A stretch of DNA of 64,000 nt from Cellulomonas fimi. Its GTDB lineage: Bacteria > Actinomycetota > Actinomycetes > Actinomycetales > Cellulomonadaceae. The stretch lies in the NCBI RefSeq assembly GCF_012952065.1, contig NZ_JABCJJ010000010.1, positions 62,001 to 126,000 on the forward strand. Reading direction: 5' to 3'. Both the position numbers and the translations under genes were made by a program. The notes under the pieces are model-generated. The model did not search any database, was not told the origin of the DNA, and worked only from the letters and a program-made list of their open reading frames with translations. This document shows, one piece after another, positions 8,556 to 17,454 of this stretch (within the stretch, counting starts at the first letter, position 1; each line of letters starts with the position of its first letter).

Positions 8556-9475
8556 GCACCACAGCTGCCGTCGGGTCGGGCCCGCAGCGGGCGCCGCTGA
8601 ACACGAGGGTCCGCATCCCCCACAAGAGAGCGCTGGGCGTGTTCGTCGCCCCGTTCGCGGCCCTGTTCACCGCCTTCTACCTGGTACCCATCGGCTACGC
8701 GATCTGGCAGTCGACGAGGGTGATCGAGCGCGAAGGCACCTATGGCGCGCCGACGGAGGTCTTCGGCGGGCTCAGCCAGTACCAGACGGCGTTGCAGAAC
8801 GACGCGTTCTGGCAGTCCATCGGTCGCGTGGTGCTCTTCGGCGTGGTCCAGGTGCCGATCATGCTGGGGCTCGCGCTGGTCTTCGCTCTCCTGCTCGACT
8901 CTCCGCTGGTCCGGGGGCGCCGGTTCTTCCGCCTCGCGTTCTTCGCGCCGTACGCCGTCCCGGGCGTGATCGCGGCGATCATGTGGGGCTTCCTGTACTC
9001 GCCGAACCTCTCCCCGTTCGCCGCGGTGACGAGCGAGCTGGACCTCCTCTCGACGGACCTCGTGCTCTGGTCCATCGCCAACGTCGTCACCTGGGTGTAC
9101 GTCGGGTACAACATGCTGATCATCTACTCGTCCCTGCTGGCGATCCCCGCCGAGGTCTACGAGGCGGCGCGGCTCGACGGGGCGTCGCAGCTCAGGATCG
9201 CGTGGTCGGTCAAGATCCCCCTGGTCATGCCGGCGATCATCCTCACCGCGATCTTCTCGATCATCGGGACGCTGCAGCTGCTCGCCGAGCCGCAGGTGTT
9301 TCGCGGCTTCACCACGGCCGTCCAGAGCGACTACACGCCCAACATGCTCGTGTACTCCACGGCCGCCGTGCCGAACCCTAGCCTCGCCGCGGCCTTCTCG
9401 GTGCTGCTCGCCGTCGCCACGTTCATCCTGTCCTTCACCTTCCTCAGGCTGACCCAGCGGAAGGCGTTCCAGTGA
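8552..9475 (+). CDS. Sugar ABC transporter permease (MalF/UgpA type)
   Basis: 307-residue inner-membrane permease with six predicted membrane segments. The cytoplasmic EAA loop that contacts the ATPase is visible as EVYEAARLDGASQLRIAWSVKIPLVMP. The ATG at 8552 overlaps the beta-galactosidase TGA (ATGA), so translation is coupled. It pairs with the next gene as the two-permease core of a CUT1 oligosaccharide importer. No ATPase is encoded in the operon; many actinobacteria share one MsiK-type ATPase among such importers, and that is the likely arrangement here. Confidence 0.92.
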   Translation: MSTTAAVGSGPQRAPLNTRVRIPHKRALGVFVAPFAALFTAFYLVPIGYAIWQSTRVIEREGTYGAPTEVFGGLSQYQTALQNDAFWQSIGRVVLFGVVQVPIMLGLALVFALLLDSPLVRGRRFFRLAFFAPYAVPGVIAAIMWGFLYSPNLSPFAAVTSELDLLSTDLVLWSIANVVTWVYVGYNMLIIYSSLLAIPAEVYEAARLDGASQLRIAWSVKIPLVMPAIILTAIFSIIGTLQLLAEPQVFRGFTTAVQSDYTPNMLVYSTAAVPNPSLAAAFSVLLAVATFILSFTFLRLTQRKAFQ

Positions 9476-10416
9476 GCACCTCCAGGGGTTCCGCCGCACC
9501 CGCCGCGACAGGGCAGCTCACCACCCGGCCGTCCTCCTCGCGGAGCCGAGGCCGTGCCACCAGCCCCGCCACGGGGCCGCGGGAGAGCGTCTTCTCCCGA
9601 ACCGGCGCCATGCTGGTCATGGCGGTCTTCACGCTGTACTTCCTCACGCCCATCTGGTGGCTGCTGGTCGCCTCGACGAAGTCCCGCGGAGACCTGACCA
9701 GCACCAGCGGACTGTGGTTCTCGGACATCCGGCTCGGCGAGAACCTCGCCGGGGTGTGGGAGTACCAGGGCGGCATCCTGCCCCAGTGGCTGCTCAACAG
9801 CCTCGTCTACGCCGGCGGCGGCGCCTTCGTGGCGACCCTGCTCGCGGGGATGTGCGGCTACGCGATCGCGAAGTACCGCTTCCCCGGTCGCGAGGTGCTC
9901 TTCAACGTCGTCCTGGGCGGCGTGCTGGTGCCGGCGACGGCGCTCGCTCTGCCGCTGTTCCTCATCTTCAGCACGTTCGACGCGACGAACACGTTCTGGT
10001 CGGTGTTCCTCCCGAGCGTCGTCAGCCCGTTCGGGGTGTACCTGTCCCGGATCTTCGCTGCGGCGTCGGTTCCCGACGAGCTGCTCGAAGCGGCACGGCT
10101 CGACGGCGCGAGCGAGGTACGGACGTACTTCACCGTGTCCGTGCGGCTGATGTTCCCGGCACTGGTGACGATCTTCCTGTTCCAGTTCGTCGCCATCTGG
10201 AACAACTTCTTCCTCCCGCTCATCATGCTGCGGGACTCCGAGCTCTTCCCCGTGACGCTCGGTCTGTACAACTGGAACTCGGTGGTCAACCAGCTGCCTG
10301 AGCTGCGCCTGTACGTCCTCGTCGGCGCCCTGGTCTCGATCGTGCCGTTGATCCTCGTCTTCCTCCTGCTGCAGCGCTTCTGGCGCGGCGGACTCGGGAC
10401 GGGCTCGATCAAGTGA
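9472..10416 (+). CDS. Sugar ABC transporter permease (MalG/UgpE type)
   Basis: 314-residue permease, partner of the preceding one. The first 45 residues are polar and rich in Ser, Thr and Arg, then six membrane segments follow. The EAA loop reads ELLEAARLDGASEVRTYFTVSVRLMFP. The GTG start overlaps the previous stop as GTGA. Family knowledge places the two permeases with a lipoprotein binding protein and a shared ATPase in one importer; galactosides or galacto-oligosaccharides are inferred from the flanking enzymes. Confidence 0.92.
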   Translation: MSTSRGSAAPAATGQLTTRPSSSRSRGRATSPATGPRESVFSRTGAMLVMAVFTLYFLTPIWWLLVASTKSRGDLTSTSGLWFSDIRLGENLAGVWEYQGGILPQWLLNSLVYAGGGAFVATLLAGMCGYAIAKYRFPGREVLFNVVLGGVLVPATALALPLFLIFSTFDATNTFWSVFLPSVVSPFGVYLSRIFAAASVPDELLEAARLDGASEVRTYFTVSVRLMFPALVTIFLFQFVAIWNNFFLPLIMLRDSELFPVTLGLYNWNSVVNQLPELRLYVLVGALVSIVPLILVFLLLQRFWRGGLGTGSIK

Positions 10417-10526
10417 GCCCCGCGCACGGCCTCACCGACCGGTCCGGCCTCCCGACGGTCCAGCCTCCCGACCTCTCGATCCCCCAGCCTTCCGCAAGAC
10501 CCGACCCACCAGAAGAAGGACGAACG

Positions 10527-11876
10527 ATGCGCACCATGAAGAGAGCGGTCAGCGTCGCCTTGCTCGCACCGTTGACCCTGGCTGCCTGCAGCAGCGGCGG
10601 CGGGACCGGCGAGGGCTCCGGCGCCGACGAGGGCGGCGGGGCCGCGGCCGGCGCCTGTGAGCCGGCCGGCGAGGCCGTCACCCTGACGTACACCTCCTGG
10701 ATCCCCGGGATCGAGGACGTCGTCGCCGTGTGGAACGAGCAGAACCCCGACATCCAGGTCAAGGTCCAGACGGGCCCGAACGGCAACGGCGGCACCTACC
10801 AGAACTTCTTCAACCAGCTCGAGGCGGGCAGCCCGCCCGACCTCGGTCAGATCGAGTTCGACGCGCTGCCGAACTTCCGGGTGCAGGACGGCCTGGAGAA
10901 CCTGGGGGCCTGCGAGGACGTCATGGCCGCGCAGGACCAGTTCGTGGACTGGACCTGGAGCCAGGTGACCCTCGGCGACGAGGGGTCGGTGTACGCGATC
11001 CCTCAGGACACCGGCCCGATGGCGCTGTTCTACCGCGAGGACCTCTTCACCCAGAACGGCATCGAGGTGCCCACCACCTGGGAGGAGTACGCGACGGCCG
11101 CCGAGCAGGTCAGGGCGGCAGGCGGCTACATCACCAACTTCTCCGTCTCGGACATCAACCAGTTCGCCGGCTTCGTGTGGCAGGCCGGCGGAAAGTGGTT
11201 CGAGAACGACGGCGACCAGTGGACCGTGAGCCTGGACGGCGAGGAGTCGACGAAGGTCGCCGGCTACTGGCAGGACCTGGTGCAGCGTGACCTCGTCTCG
11301 ACGCTGCCGCCGTGGACGAGCGAGTGGGACAACGCCTACAACACCGGCCAGTCGTGGACCTGGGTGTCAGCCGTGTGGGGTGCGAACTCCATCGCCACCG
11401 GCGCGCCGGACACCGCCGGCTCGTGGCGCGTGGCTCCCATGCCGACGTGGGAGGGTCTGGACGGGGCCGCGGGCAACTGGGGCGGCTCCACCACGGCGGT
11501 CTTCAAGGGCAGCGAGAACGTGTACGAGGCGGCCAAGTTCGCGCTGTGGCTCAACACCTCCGAGGAGGCGTTGTCCCTGCTCAACGAGGCGGCGAACCTG
11601 TACCCCGCGACGACCGCGGGTCAGCAGCTCCCGGCGCTCAAGGAGGGCGTGGAGTTCTACGGCGGCCAGGACATCTACACGGTGTTCACCGAGGCCGGCG
11701 AGAACGTGCCGGGCGACTTCGTGTGGGGCCCGACCATGACGCAGGTCTACAACGACGTGGCCGACGGCTTCTCGTCGGCGGTGTCCGGTGAGGGCACGCT
11801 GACCGACGCGCTCGGGACCGCGCAGGGCTCGACGGTCGACGCGCTCAAGGCCCAGGCCATCCCCGTGGCCGAGTGA
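10527..11876 (+). CDS. Sugar ABC transporter substrate-binding lipoprotein
   Basis: 449 residues from the ATG at 10527, preceded by AGAAGGA at 10514-10520. The frame is open further upstream, but those residues are Pro-rich and lack a signal. The N-terminus MRTMKRAVSVALLAPLTLAACSS is a lipoprotein signal with the lipobox LAAC, so the mature protein is anchored by its Cys on the outer face of the membrane. A low-complexity Gly/Glu/Ala linker follows, then an extracellular solute-binding family 1 fold with many Trp and Tyr residues for sugar stacking. Binding protein after permeases is unusual but not rare; the 110-base gap before it may allow separate, stronger expression. Confidence 0.92.
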   Translation: MRTMKRAVSVALLAPLTLAACSSGGGTGEGSGADEGGGAAAGACEPAGEAVTLTYTSWIPGIEDVVAVWNEQNPDIQVKVQTGPNGNGGTYQNFFNQLEAGSPPDLGQIEFDALPNFRVQDGLENLGACEDVMAAQDQFVDWTWSQVTLGDEGSVYAIPQDTGPMALFYREDLFTQNGIEVPTTWEEYATAAEQVRAAGGYITNFSVSDINQFAGFVWQAGGKWFENDGDQWTVSLDGEESTKVAGYWQDLVQRDLVSTLPPWTSEWDNAYNTGQSWTWVSAVWGANSIATGAPDTAGSWRVAPMPTWEGLDGAAGNWGGSTTAVFKGSENVYEAAKFALWLNTSEEALSLLNEAANLYPATTAGQQLPALKEGVEFYGGQDIYTVFTEAGENVPGDFVWGPTMTQVYNDVADGFSSAVSGEGTLTDALGTAQGSTVDALKAQAIPVAE

Positions 11877-11903
11877 CGGCGATCGGTAGGAGACCCTGAG
11901 ACC

Positions 11904-14009
11904 GTGCTGATCCACCTCCGTGCCGCGGGCACCAGCGTCGTGCTGGATGCCCGCGGCACGGCCGTTCCCGCTGTCACCCACTGGGGCGCGGACCTGGGCC
12001 CCCTCGACGACGACGCCCTCGGGCGCCTCGTCGCCGCCCGGGTACCGCCCGTGCCCCCGAGCGCCCTTGACGTGCCCTTCCGGCTCTCGCTCCTGCCCAC
12101 ACTGGACGACGGTTGGTCGGGACGGCCCGGCATCAGCGGGTTCGTCACCGCGCCGGCAGGTGAGCCGGGCGACGCGCGTTCGCCCCTGCCGATGCTCGCG
12201 CTGGAAGACGTCGCGACGACGCCGTCGTCGGCCCGGTTCCGGCACGTCGCCGACGGCTGCCTGTGGGTGACCACGGACGTCGAGCTGACGCCGCAGGGCG
12301 TGCTGCGCGTGCGGCACACCTGGGCGAACGAGGGCGAACGACTCGTGGAGGTCGGGTCCCTCGACGCCGTGCTGCCGGTGCCCGAGCGGGCGGCGGAGGT
12401 GCTCGACCTCTCGGGGACGTGGTCCCACGAGCGCCGGCCGCAACGCCACCAGGTGGTCGACGGCGTGTGGTCGCGCGAGACCCGCCACGGACGTCCGGGG
12501 CACGATCACCCGTACCTGGTGGTGGTCGGCACGCCGGGGTTCGGGTTCCGCAGCGGTGAGGTGTGGGCAGCCCACGTGGCGTGGAGCGGCGACACCCGGC
12601 ACTGGGTCGAGCGGTCACCGCTGGGCGCCACGGTGCTCGCCGGCGGCGAGCTGCTGCACCCCGGCGAGATGGTCCTGCGGCCGGGCGACTCGTGGACCAC
12701 GCCCTGGCTGGTCGCCGTGTGGTCGGACGCCGGCCTGGACGGGCTGTCCGCGCGGCTGCACCGGTGGGTGCGGGCGACGTCGCCGGTCCCCGGGCCGCGA
12801 CCCGTCACGCTCAACACCTGGGAGGCTGTCTACTTCGACCACGACCTGCCGCGGCTGGTCGCGCTCGCCGAGGAGGCGGCCGCCGTCGGCGTGGAGCGGT
12901 TCGTGCTGGACGACGGCTGGTTCCAGGGGCGCACCGACGACCGTCGGGCGCTCGGGGACTGGTGGGTGGACGACACCCGCTGGCCCGACGGGCTGCACCC
13001 GCTCGCCGACGTCGTCACCGGGCTGGGCATGGAGCTCGGGCTGTGGGTCGAGCCGGAGATGGTCAGCCCGGACTCCCGGACGGCGCGGGAGCACCCCGAC
13101 TGGCTGCTGACCCGTCGAGGGACCTGGCGGAACCAGCACGTGCTCGACCTGTCCGTGCCTGCGGCCGCGGCGCACGTGCTGGGTTCGATCGACGCGCTGC
13201 TCGCGGAGTACCCGATCGGGTACCTGAAGTGGGACCACAACCGAGACCTGCTGGTTCCCGCCGCCCACCGGCAGACGACGGCGCTGTACGCGCTCCTGGA
13301 CGAGCTCCGGCGGCGGCACCCCACGGTGGAGATCGAGTCGTGCGCGTCGGGGGGCGCGCGCGTGGACCTCGGCATCCTGGAGCGGGTCGACCGCTTCTGG
13401 ACCTCGGACGACAACGACCCGCTCGAGCGTCAGGCGATCCAGCGGTGGAGCACCCTGCTCGTGCCGCCGGAGTACCTCGGCAGCCATGTGGGGCCCTCGC
13501 CTGCGCACACGACGGGGCGTGTGACCGACCTCGGGTTCCGGCTGGTCACGAGCCTGTTCCTCAGCGCCGGCCTGGAGTGGGACCTCACGCGGGCGTCGGT
13601 CGAGGAGCGCCGGCACGTCGCCGCGTGGATCGCCGGCTACCGCGGGCTCCGCGGGCTCCTGCACTCGGGGAGCATGGTGCGCGTCGACGCCTCCGACCCG
13701 GCGGTCGAGCTGCACGGCGTCGTCGCCGCGGACCGTCGCGAGGCGGTGTTCGCGCAGGTAGCGCTGTCCTCGCCGAGGTCGGCGCTGCCCGCCCCGATGC
13801 GCTTCCCGGGGCTCGACGCGGAGCAGGAGTACGCGGTGCGGGTGCTGCCGATCGGCGACCCTCCGAGAGTGCTGCACGCCGCCCCGCCGCCCTGGGTCGA
13901 GCGCGACGACGTCGTCCTGCCCGGGCGGCTCCTGACAGAGGCGGGGCTGCCGGCCCCGCTGCTGCTGCCGGGGCAGGCTCTCGTCGTGCACCTCCGGGCA
14001 GCCGGCTGA
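11904..14009 (+). CDS. Alpha-galactosidase, GH36 family
   Basis: Removes terminal alpha-galactose from melibiose, raffinose-type sugars or galactomannan fragments. 701 residues, normal for GH36, with no signal peptide. A beta-supersandwich domain precedes the barrel, which has VERFVLDDGWFQGR near 330-343, the nucleophile Asp444 in YLKWDHNR, the SCASGGARVD motif near 479-488 and the acid/base region FWTSDDNDP (498-506). The start is GTG, 11 bases after GGAG. It is the last gene of the operon and meets the end of brxHI tail to tail with 15 bases between. Having alpha- and beta-galactosidase with one importer suggests mixed plant galacto-oligosaccharides as food. Confidence 0.94.
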   Translation: MLIHLRAAGTSVVLDARGTAVPAVTHWGADLGPLDDDALGRLVAARVPPVPPSALDVPFRLSLLPTLDDGWSGRPGISGFVTAPAGEPGDARSPLPMLALEDVATTPSSARFRHVADGCLWVTTDVELTPQGVLRVRHTWANEGERLVEVGSLDAVLPVPERAAEVLDLSGTWSHERRPQRHQVVDGVWSRETRHGRPGHDHPYLVVVGTPGFGFRSGEVWAAHVAWSGDTRHWVERSPLGATVLAGGELLHPGEMVLRPGDSWTTPWLVAVWSDAGLDGLSARLHRWVRATSPVPGPRPVTLNTWEAVYFDHDLPRLVALAEEAAAVGVERFVLDDGWFQGRTDDRRALGDWWVDDTRWPDGLHPLADVVTGLGMELGLWVEPEMVSPDSRTAREHPDWLLTRRGTWRNQHVLDLSVPAAAAHVLGSIDALLAEYPIGYLKWDHNRDLLVPAAHRQTTALYALLDELRRRHPTVEIESCASGGARVDLGILERVDRFWTSDDNDPLERQAIQRWSTLLVPPEYLGSHVGPSPAHTTGRVTDLGFRLVTSLFLSAGLEWDLTRASVEERRHVAAWIAGYRGLRGLLHSGSMVRVDASDPAVELHGVVAADRREAVFAQVALSSPRSALPAPMRFPGLDAEQEYAVRVLPIGDPPRVLHAAPPPWVERDDVVLPGRLLTEAGLPAPLLLPGQALVVHLRAAG

Positions 14010-14024
14010 CGTCGGGAGGAGCGA

Positions 14025-16106
14025 TCATCCGTCCGCTGCGCGGATCACGAGCCCCTCAGCCTGAGCTGCCGCGGCCCCACGGGTGTCGGCATCTCGCTCG
14101 GCCAGCGTTGCTGTCGCGAGCTCCAGCGGGAGGGCCGCCGAGAACTTCAGGCCGTCGACGGCCTCCTGGGTGACCCGCGGAAGGACCCCATCGAGGAGCG
14201 CGTCCCGGATCTGACGAGCCCCCACGCCGCTGGGCAGCGTGATGACGAGGTTGTCCGCGGCGGCCTCGGATGCACCGAGCGCTCCGATGAGCGTCTCGTT
14301 CGCGCGCCACCCGGCCCACGTCCACCACTCGGAGCCGGTGGCCCGGTCGATGAGGACGGTGCCGTGATCGTCCACGACCCCCGCCAGCTCGTCTCGCAGT
14401 GCCGCGAGACGAGCTGACGCCCGACGGGAGATCGTCACGGACGGGTTGGCCCCCAGCAGGACGTCGCGTTGCGCGCGCACCAGGTCGAACGACTCCGCGA
14501 CGGGTTCGCTCGGCCACCGCACCTTGGCCCGCTGCGGCTGCTCGCTCACGAGGATCTCGTGCCGCTCCCAGTCGATGGACTCGACGAGCCAGGCGCGTCC
14601 CGCGAGAAGGATGTGCTTCTGCGCGTCAGGCCTGGTCCCCGTGACCGCCATGGGCGAGACGGTGCCGATCTCCCGCCGCCCGGCCACCACCCGCATCTCC
14701 CACGCGCTGGTGAACGAGGAGAGCAGGTCCATGAAGTAGCGCCGCCCGAACTCTCGCTCGGCCGCGGGGCCGATGAAGAGGAGGCCGCCGTCCTCGACGA
14801 GGAAGGACTCGCGTCGAAGGTGCTCGAGCACGGCGTCGCCGTCGGCCATGATCGCCAGTCCCCCGAACCACTCCGGCCAGGTCGACGTCCCCAGGCGGCC
14901 TTCCTGGAGGGCGAGCGCGAGCAGCTGCTGGGCCAGGATGTGCCGCGGTGCGGCGGGAGGCTCGACCGGTTCGACGAAGCCCTGCCGCCACAGGTGCAGC
15001 ACGCCGAGAGCCCGCAGCAGGTGCGGCGGTTCCGTGGCCAGGAACAGCATGCTGCGGCTCGCCCCGGGCCGGCGGCCGGTCCGCCCCAGCCGCTGGAGGA
15101 ACGACGCCACGCTCCGCGGCGCATCCAGCTGGATCACGCGATCGAGGTCCCCGATGTCGACGCCCAGCTCGAGCGTGGACGTCGCCACGATCACGCAGTC
15201 GCGGTCCTCGGCGAACGCCCGCTCGCTCTGGCGGCGTTCGTCGGCCGAGAGCGAGGAGTGCGACACGTAGGTGGTGACGCCCCGCTCCCGCAAGGCGTAG
15301 GCCAACTCCTCCGCGACGCGCCGCGCCTCGCAGAAGACCAGGCGCTTCTCGCCGTGGTGCAGCCGCGAGATCACCTCGGCGGCGTTCTCCACCGATCCGA
15401 CGTAGTCGACGGTGACGTCGATGCCTGTGGTCGACGACGTCGCCTCCGTCACCACCTCGCGCGGCCGAGATCCCGCGCCGCCACCGCCACCACCCTGGAG
15501 CCAGCGCAGCATCTCATCGGGGTTGCCCACCGTGGCCGAGAGCCCGATCCGTTGGAGCGGCCTGCCGGCGACGCGCTGGATCCGCTCGAGAACCGCGAGC
15601 AGGTGCCACCCGCGGTCGTCGCCCGCGAACGCGTGCAGCTCGTCGATGACGACGGCGCGGACGCCACCGAGAAGGGCCCGGTGGTCCACCCGGCGCGAGA
15701 CCAGCATCGCCTCCAGCGACTCGGGCGTGGTGAGCAGGATGTCGGGGCGGTCCGACAGGATCCGACGACGCTCACCCGCACCCACGTCACCGTGCCACAG
15801 CCCCACCGTGCGACCGAGCCAGGCGGCGTACGCCTCGAGGCGAGGGTGCAGGTTGTTGAGCAGGGCCCGCAGCGGTGTCACGTAGAGCACCGAGACCCCG
15901 TGCCAGTCCTCGGCCACCATGCGAGAAAGAGTCGGGAAGACCGCCGCCTCGGTCTTGCCGCCGGCGGTCGGCGCGATCAGCAGGGTGTCGCGGCCTTCGA
16001 GGATCGGCGCGACGGCGGCGCGTTGGAGCGGGCGGAGATCCTGCCAGCCGAGCGAGTTGACGACGTGGTACTCGAGCGCGGGATGCAGGACCGATCGACC
16101 CGTCAT
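14025..16106 (-). CDS. brxHI: BREX type 2 helicase BrxHI (Lhr-like DEAD/DEAH helicase)
   Basis: 693-residue SF2 helicase. Walker A is APTAGGKT (45-52), the DExH box is DELH (155-158), then GLSATVGNP, and in the second RecA lobe STLELGVDIGDLDRVIQLDAP and QRLGRTGRR. This core resembles Lhr but is less than half Lhr length, as expected of BrxHI. It is the last gene of the BREX operon; its ATG lies four bases after the brxD stop. Helicases of this class are part of type 2 BREX operons, but their precise task is not established. Assignment rests mainly on the motifs plus the neighbours. Confidence 0.88.
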   Translation of the reverse strand: MTGRSVLHPALEYHVVNSLGWQDLRPLQRAAVAPILEGRDTLLIAPTAGGKTEAAVFPTLSRMVAEDWHGVSVLYVTPLRALLNNLHPRLEAYAAWLGRTVGLWHGDVGAGERRRILSDRPDILLTTPESLEAMLVSRRVDHRALLGGVRAVVIDELHAFAGDDRGWHLLAVLERIQRVAGRPLQRIGLSATVGNPDEMLRWLQGGGGGGAGSRPREVVTEATSSTTGIDVTVDYVGSVENAAEVISRLHHGEKRLVFCEARRVAEELAYALRERGVTTYVSHSSLSADERRQSERAFAEDRDCVIVATSTLELGVDIGDLDRVIQLDAPRSVASFLQRLGRTGRRPGASRSMLFLATEPPHLLRALGVLHLWRQGFVEPVEPPAAPRHILAQQLLALALQEGRLGTSTWPEWFGGLAIMADGDAVLEHLRRESFLVEDGGLLFIGPAAEREFGRRYFMDLLSSFTSAWEMRVVAGRREIGTVSPMAVTGTRPDAQKHILLAGRAWLVESIDWERHEILVSEQPQRAKVRWPSEPVAESFDLVRAQRDVLLGANPSVTISRRASARLAALRDELAGVVDDHGTVLIDRATGSEWWTWAGWRANETLIGALGASEAAADNLVITLPSGVGARQIRDALLDGVLPRVTQEAVDGLKFSAALPLELATATLAERDADTRGAAAAQAEGLVIRAADG

Positions 16107-16110
16107 GCCA

Positions 16111-17454
16111 CTAGACGTCGAGCTCGATGTCGTCGACCCCGACCGGCGCGGCCGGCGCGCGAAGGTCGCCCCGGTGGCTCGCCTCGCGCTCGGTGTCGGT
16201 GAGCTCGGACGACGCGACCGTGAGCGAGTAGTCGCGCCGGGGGTCGAAGGCGTCGAACTGGTCGACGCGGTCCATCACGTCGATCAGCTTCTTCAGGAAC
16301 AGCCGCGGGGCGACGCCGACCTTGTCGCCGAGCCGGCCCGCGACCGTGACGGCGAAGTCCGCGACGTACGCGTCGTCGATCTGGGCCCGCACGCGCTCCG
16401 GGGCGTCGGCTCCCGTGACGTAGATGTCCCGCACCCGTGATCCGAGCTCCACGAGCGAGGCGAGCGAGAACCCGGGCAACCGGATCTGCGGGGCCCGCGG
16501 GTTGTCGAAGGCGGCGTCCACCGAGAAGTCGACCGCGAGCCGCTGGGCGAGCGGCGGAAGGCGCTGCATCCCCTGCTGGCCGTCGTAGAACGCCGGAGTC
16601 CCGGTGATCACGAGGTACAGGCCGGGGAAGCGGCCGGAGTCGATCTCGTCGACCAGCTGCCTCAGCGCGTTCAGCGACTTCTCGCGGACGTCGGAGCGCA
16701 CGCGCTGGAGGGTCTCGACCTCGTCGAGGACGACGACCATCCCGTGGTAGTCGGAGTCGCGGAGCACGGTGAGCAGGCCCTGGAGGAAGCCGAGCGCCCC
16801 GAAGTGGTCGAGCTCGCCACGGACGCCGGCGGACCGGCGCACGGACGCCGCCACGTGCGGCTGCCCGCCGAGCCAGCCGATGAGGCCCTCGGCCTGGTCG
16901 ACGTCGCCGCTCAGGACTGCGCGCCGGTAGCCACGCAGCGCGGTGGCGAAGGCGGGCGCCGAGCGGCTCACCGTGTCGAGCCGACGGTCGAGGAGCGCGG
17001 CGGCGCCACGTTGGACGGCGCTCTCGTCGCCGCGATCGAGCCCCGACGCGATCACGTCCTCCTCCAGGACGTGGAACCACCCGTCGACGATCTCGCGCAG
17101 GGCGCTGGGGGCGGCCTCCGAGGTCGCCAGGTTCTCCACGATCCGCCGGTACACCGTCTCGAGGCGGTGGAGCGGCGTCTCGGTCTCGGAGATCTGCACC
17201 TCGGCGGCGGCGAAGCCCCGCTTCTTGGCCCGCTCGACGAGCCACCGGGCGTAGAACGTCTTGCCGGCGCCGTACTCCCCCCGCACGGCCTTGAACCCCG
17301 ACCCGCCTGCCGCGGCGGCGTCCAGCTCGCCGTCGATGGCCGCCTCGAACCTGGCCAGGCCGACGGCCATGACGTCGAGCCCGTGCTGGGGGACCGTCCC
17401 CCGCCGCAGGGCATCGACGATGTCGCGGCGGCGGCGCGCGCTGACGTCAGCCAC
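16111..17454 (-). CDS. brxD: BREX type 2 ATP-binding protein BrxD
   Basis: 447-residue P-loop protein from the GTG at 17454, which overlaps the pglZ stop by 8 bases; a GTG at 17481 would add nine residues. The start region ADVSARRRRDIVDALRRGTVPQHGLD is typical of BrxD. Walker A GEYGAGKT is at 59-66 and Walker B VVVLDEVE places Asp244 and Glu245. Family role: an AAA-type ATPase found in type 2 BREX operons and probably acting with the BrxHI helicase encoded right after it. No catalytic domain other than the ATPase is visible, and the C-terminus is short and acidic (VGVDDIELDV). Confidence 0.88.
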   Translation of the reverse strand: MADVSARRRRDIVDALRRGTVPQHGLDVMAVGLARFEAAIDGELDAAAAGGSGFKAVRGEYGAGKTFYARWLVERAKKRGFAAAEVQISETETPLHRLETVYRRIVENLATSEAAPSALREIVDGWFHVLEEDVIASGLDRGDESAVQRGAAALLDRRLDTVSRSAPAFATALRGYRRAVLSGDVDQAEGLIGWLGGQPHVAASVRRSAGVRGELDHFGALGFLQGLLTVLRDSDYHGMVVVLDEVETLQRVRSDVREKSLNALRQLVDEIDSGRFPGLYLVITGTPAFYDGQQGMQRLPPLAQRLAVDFSVDAAFDNPRAPQIRLPGFSLASLVELGSRVRDIYVTGADAPERVRAQIDDAYVADFAVTVAGRLGDKVGVAPRLFLKKLIDVMDRVDQFDAFDPRRDYSLTVASSELTDTEREASHRGDLRAPAAPVGVDDIELDV

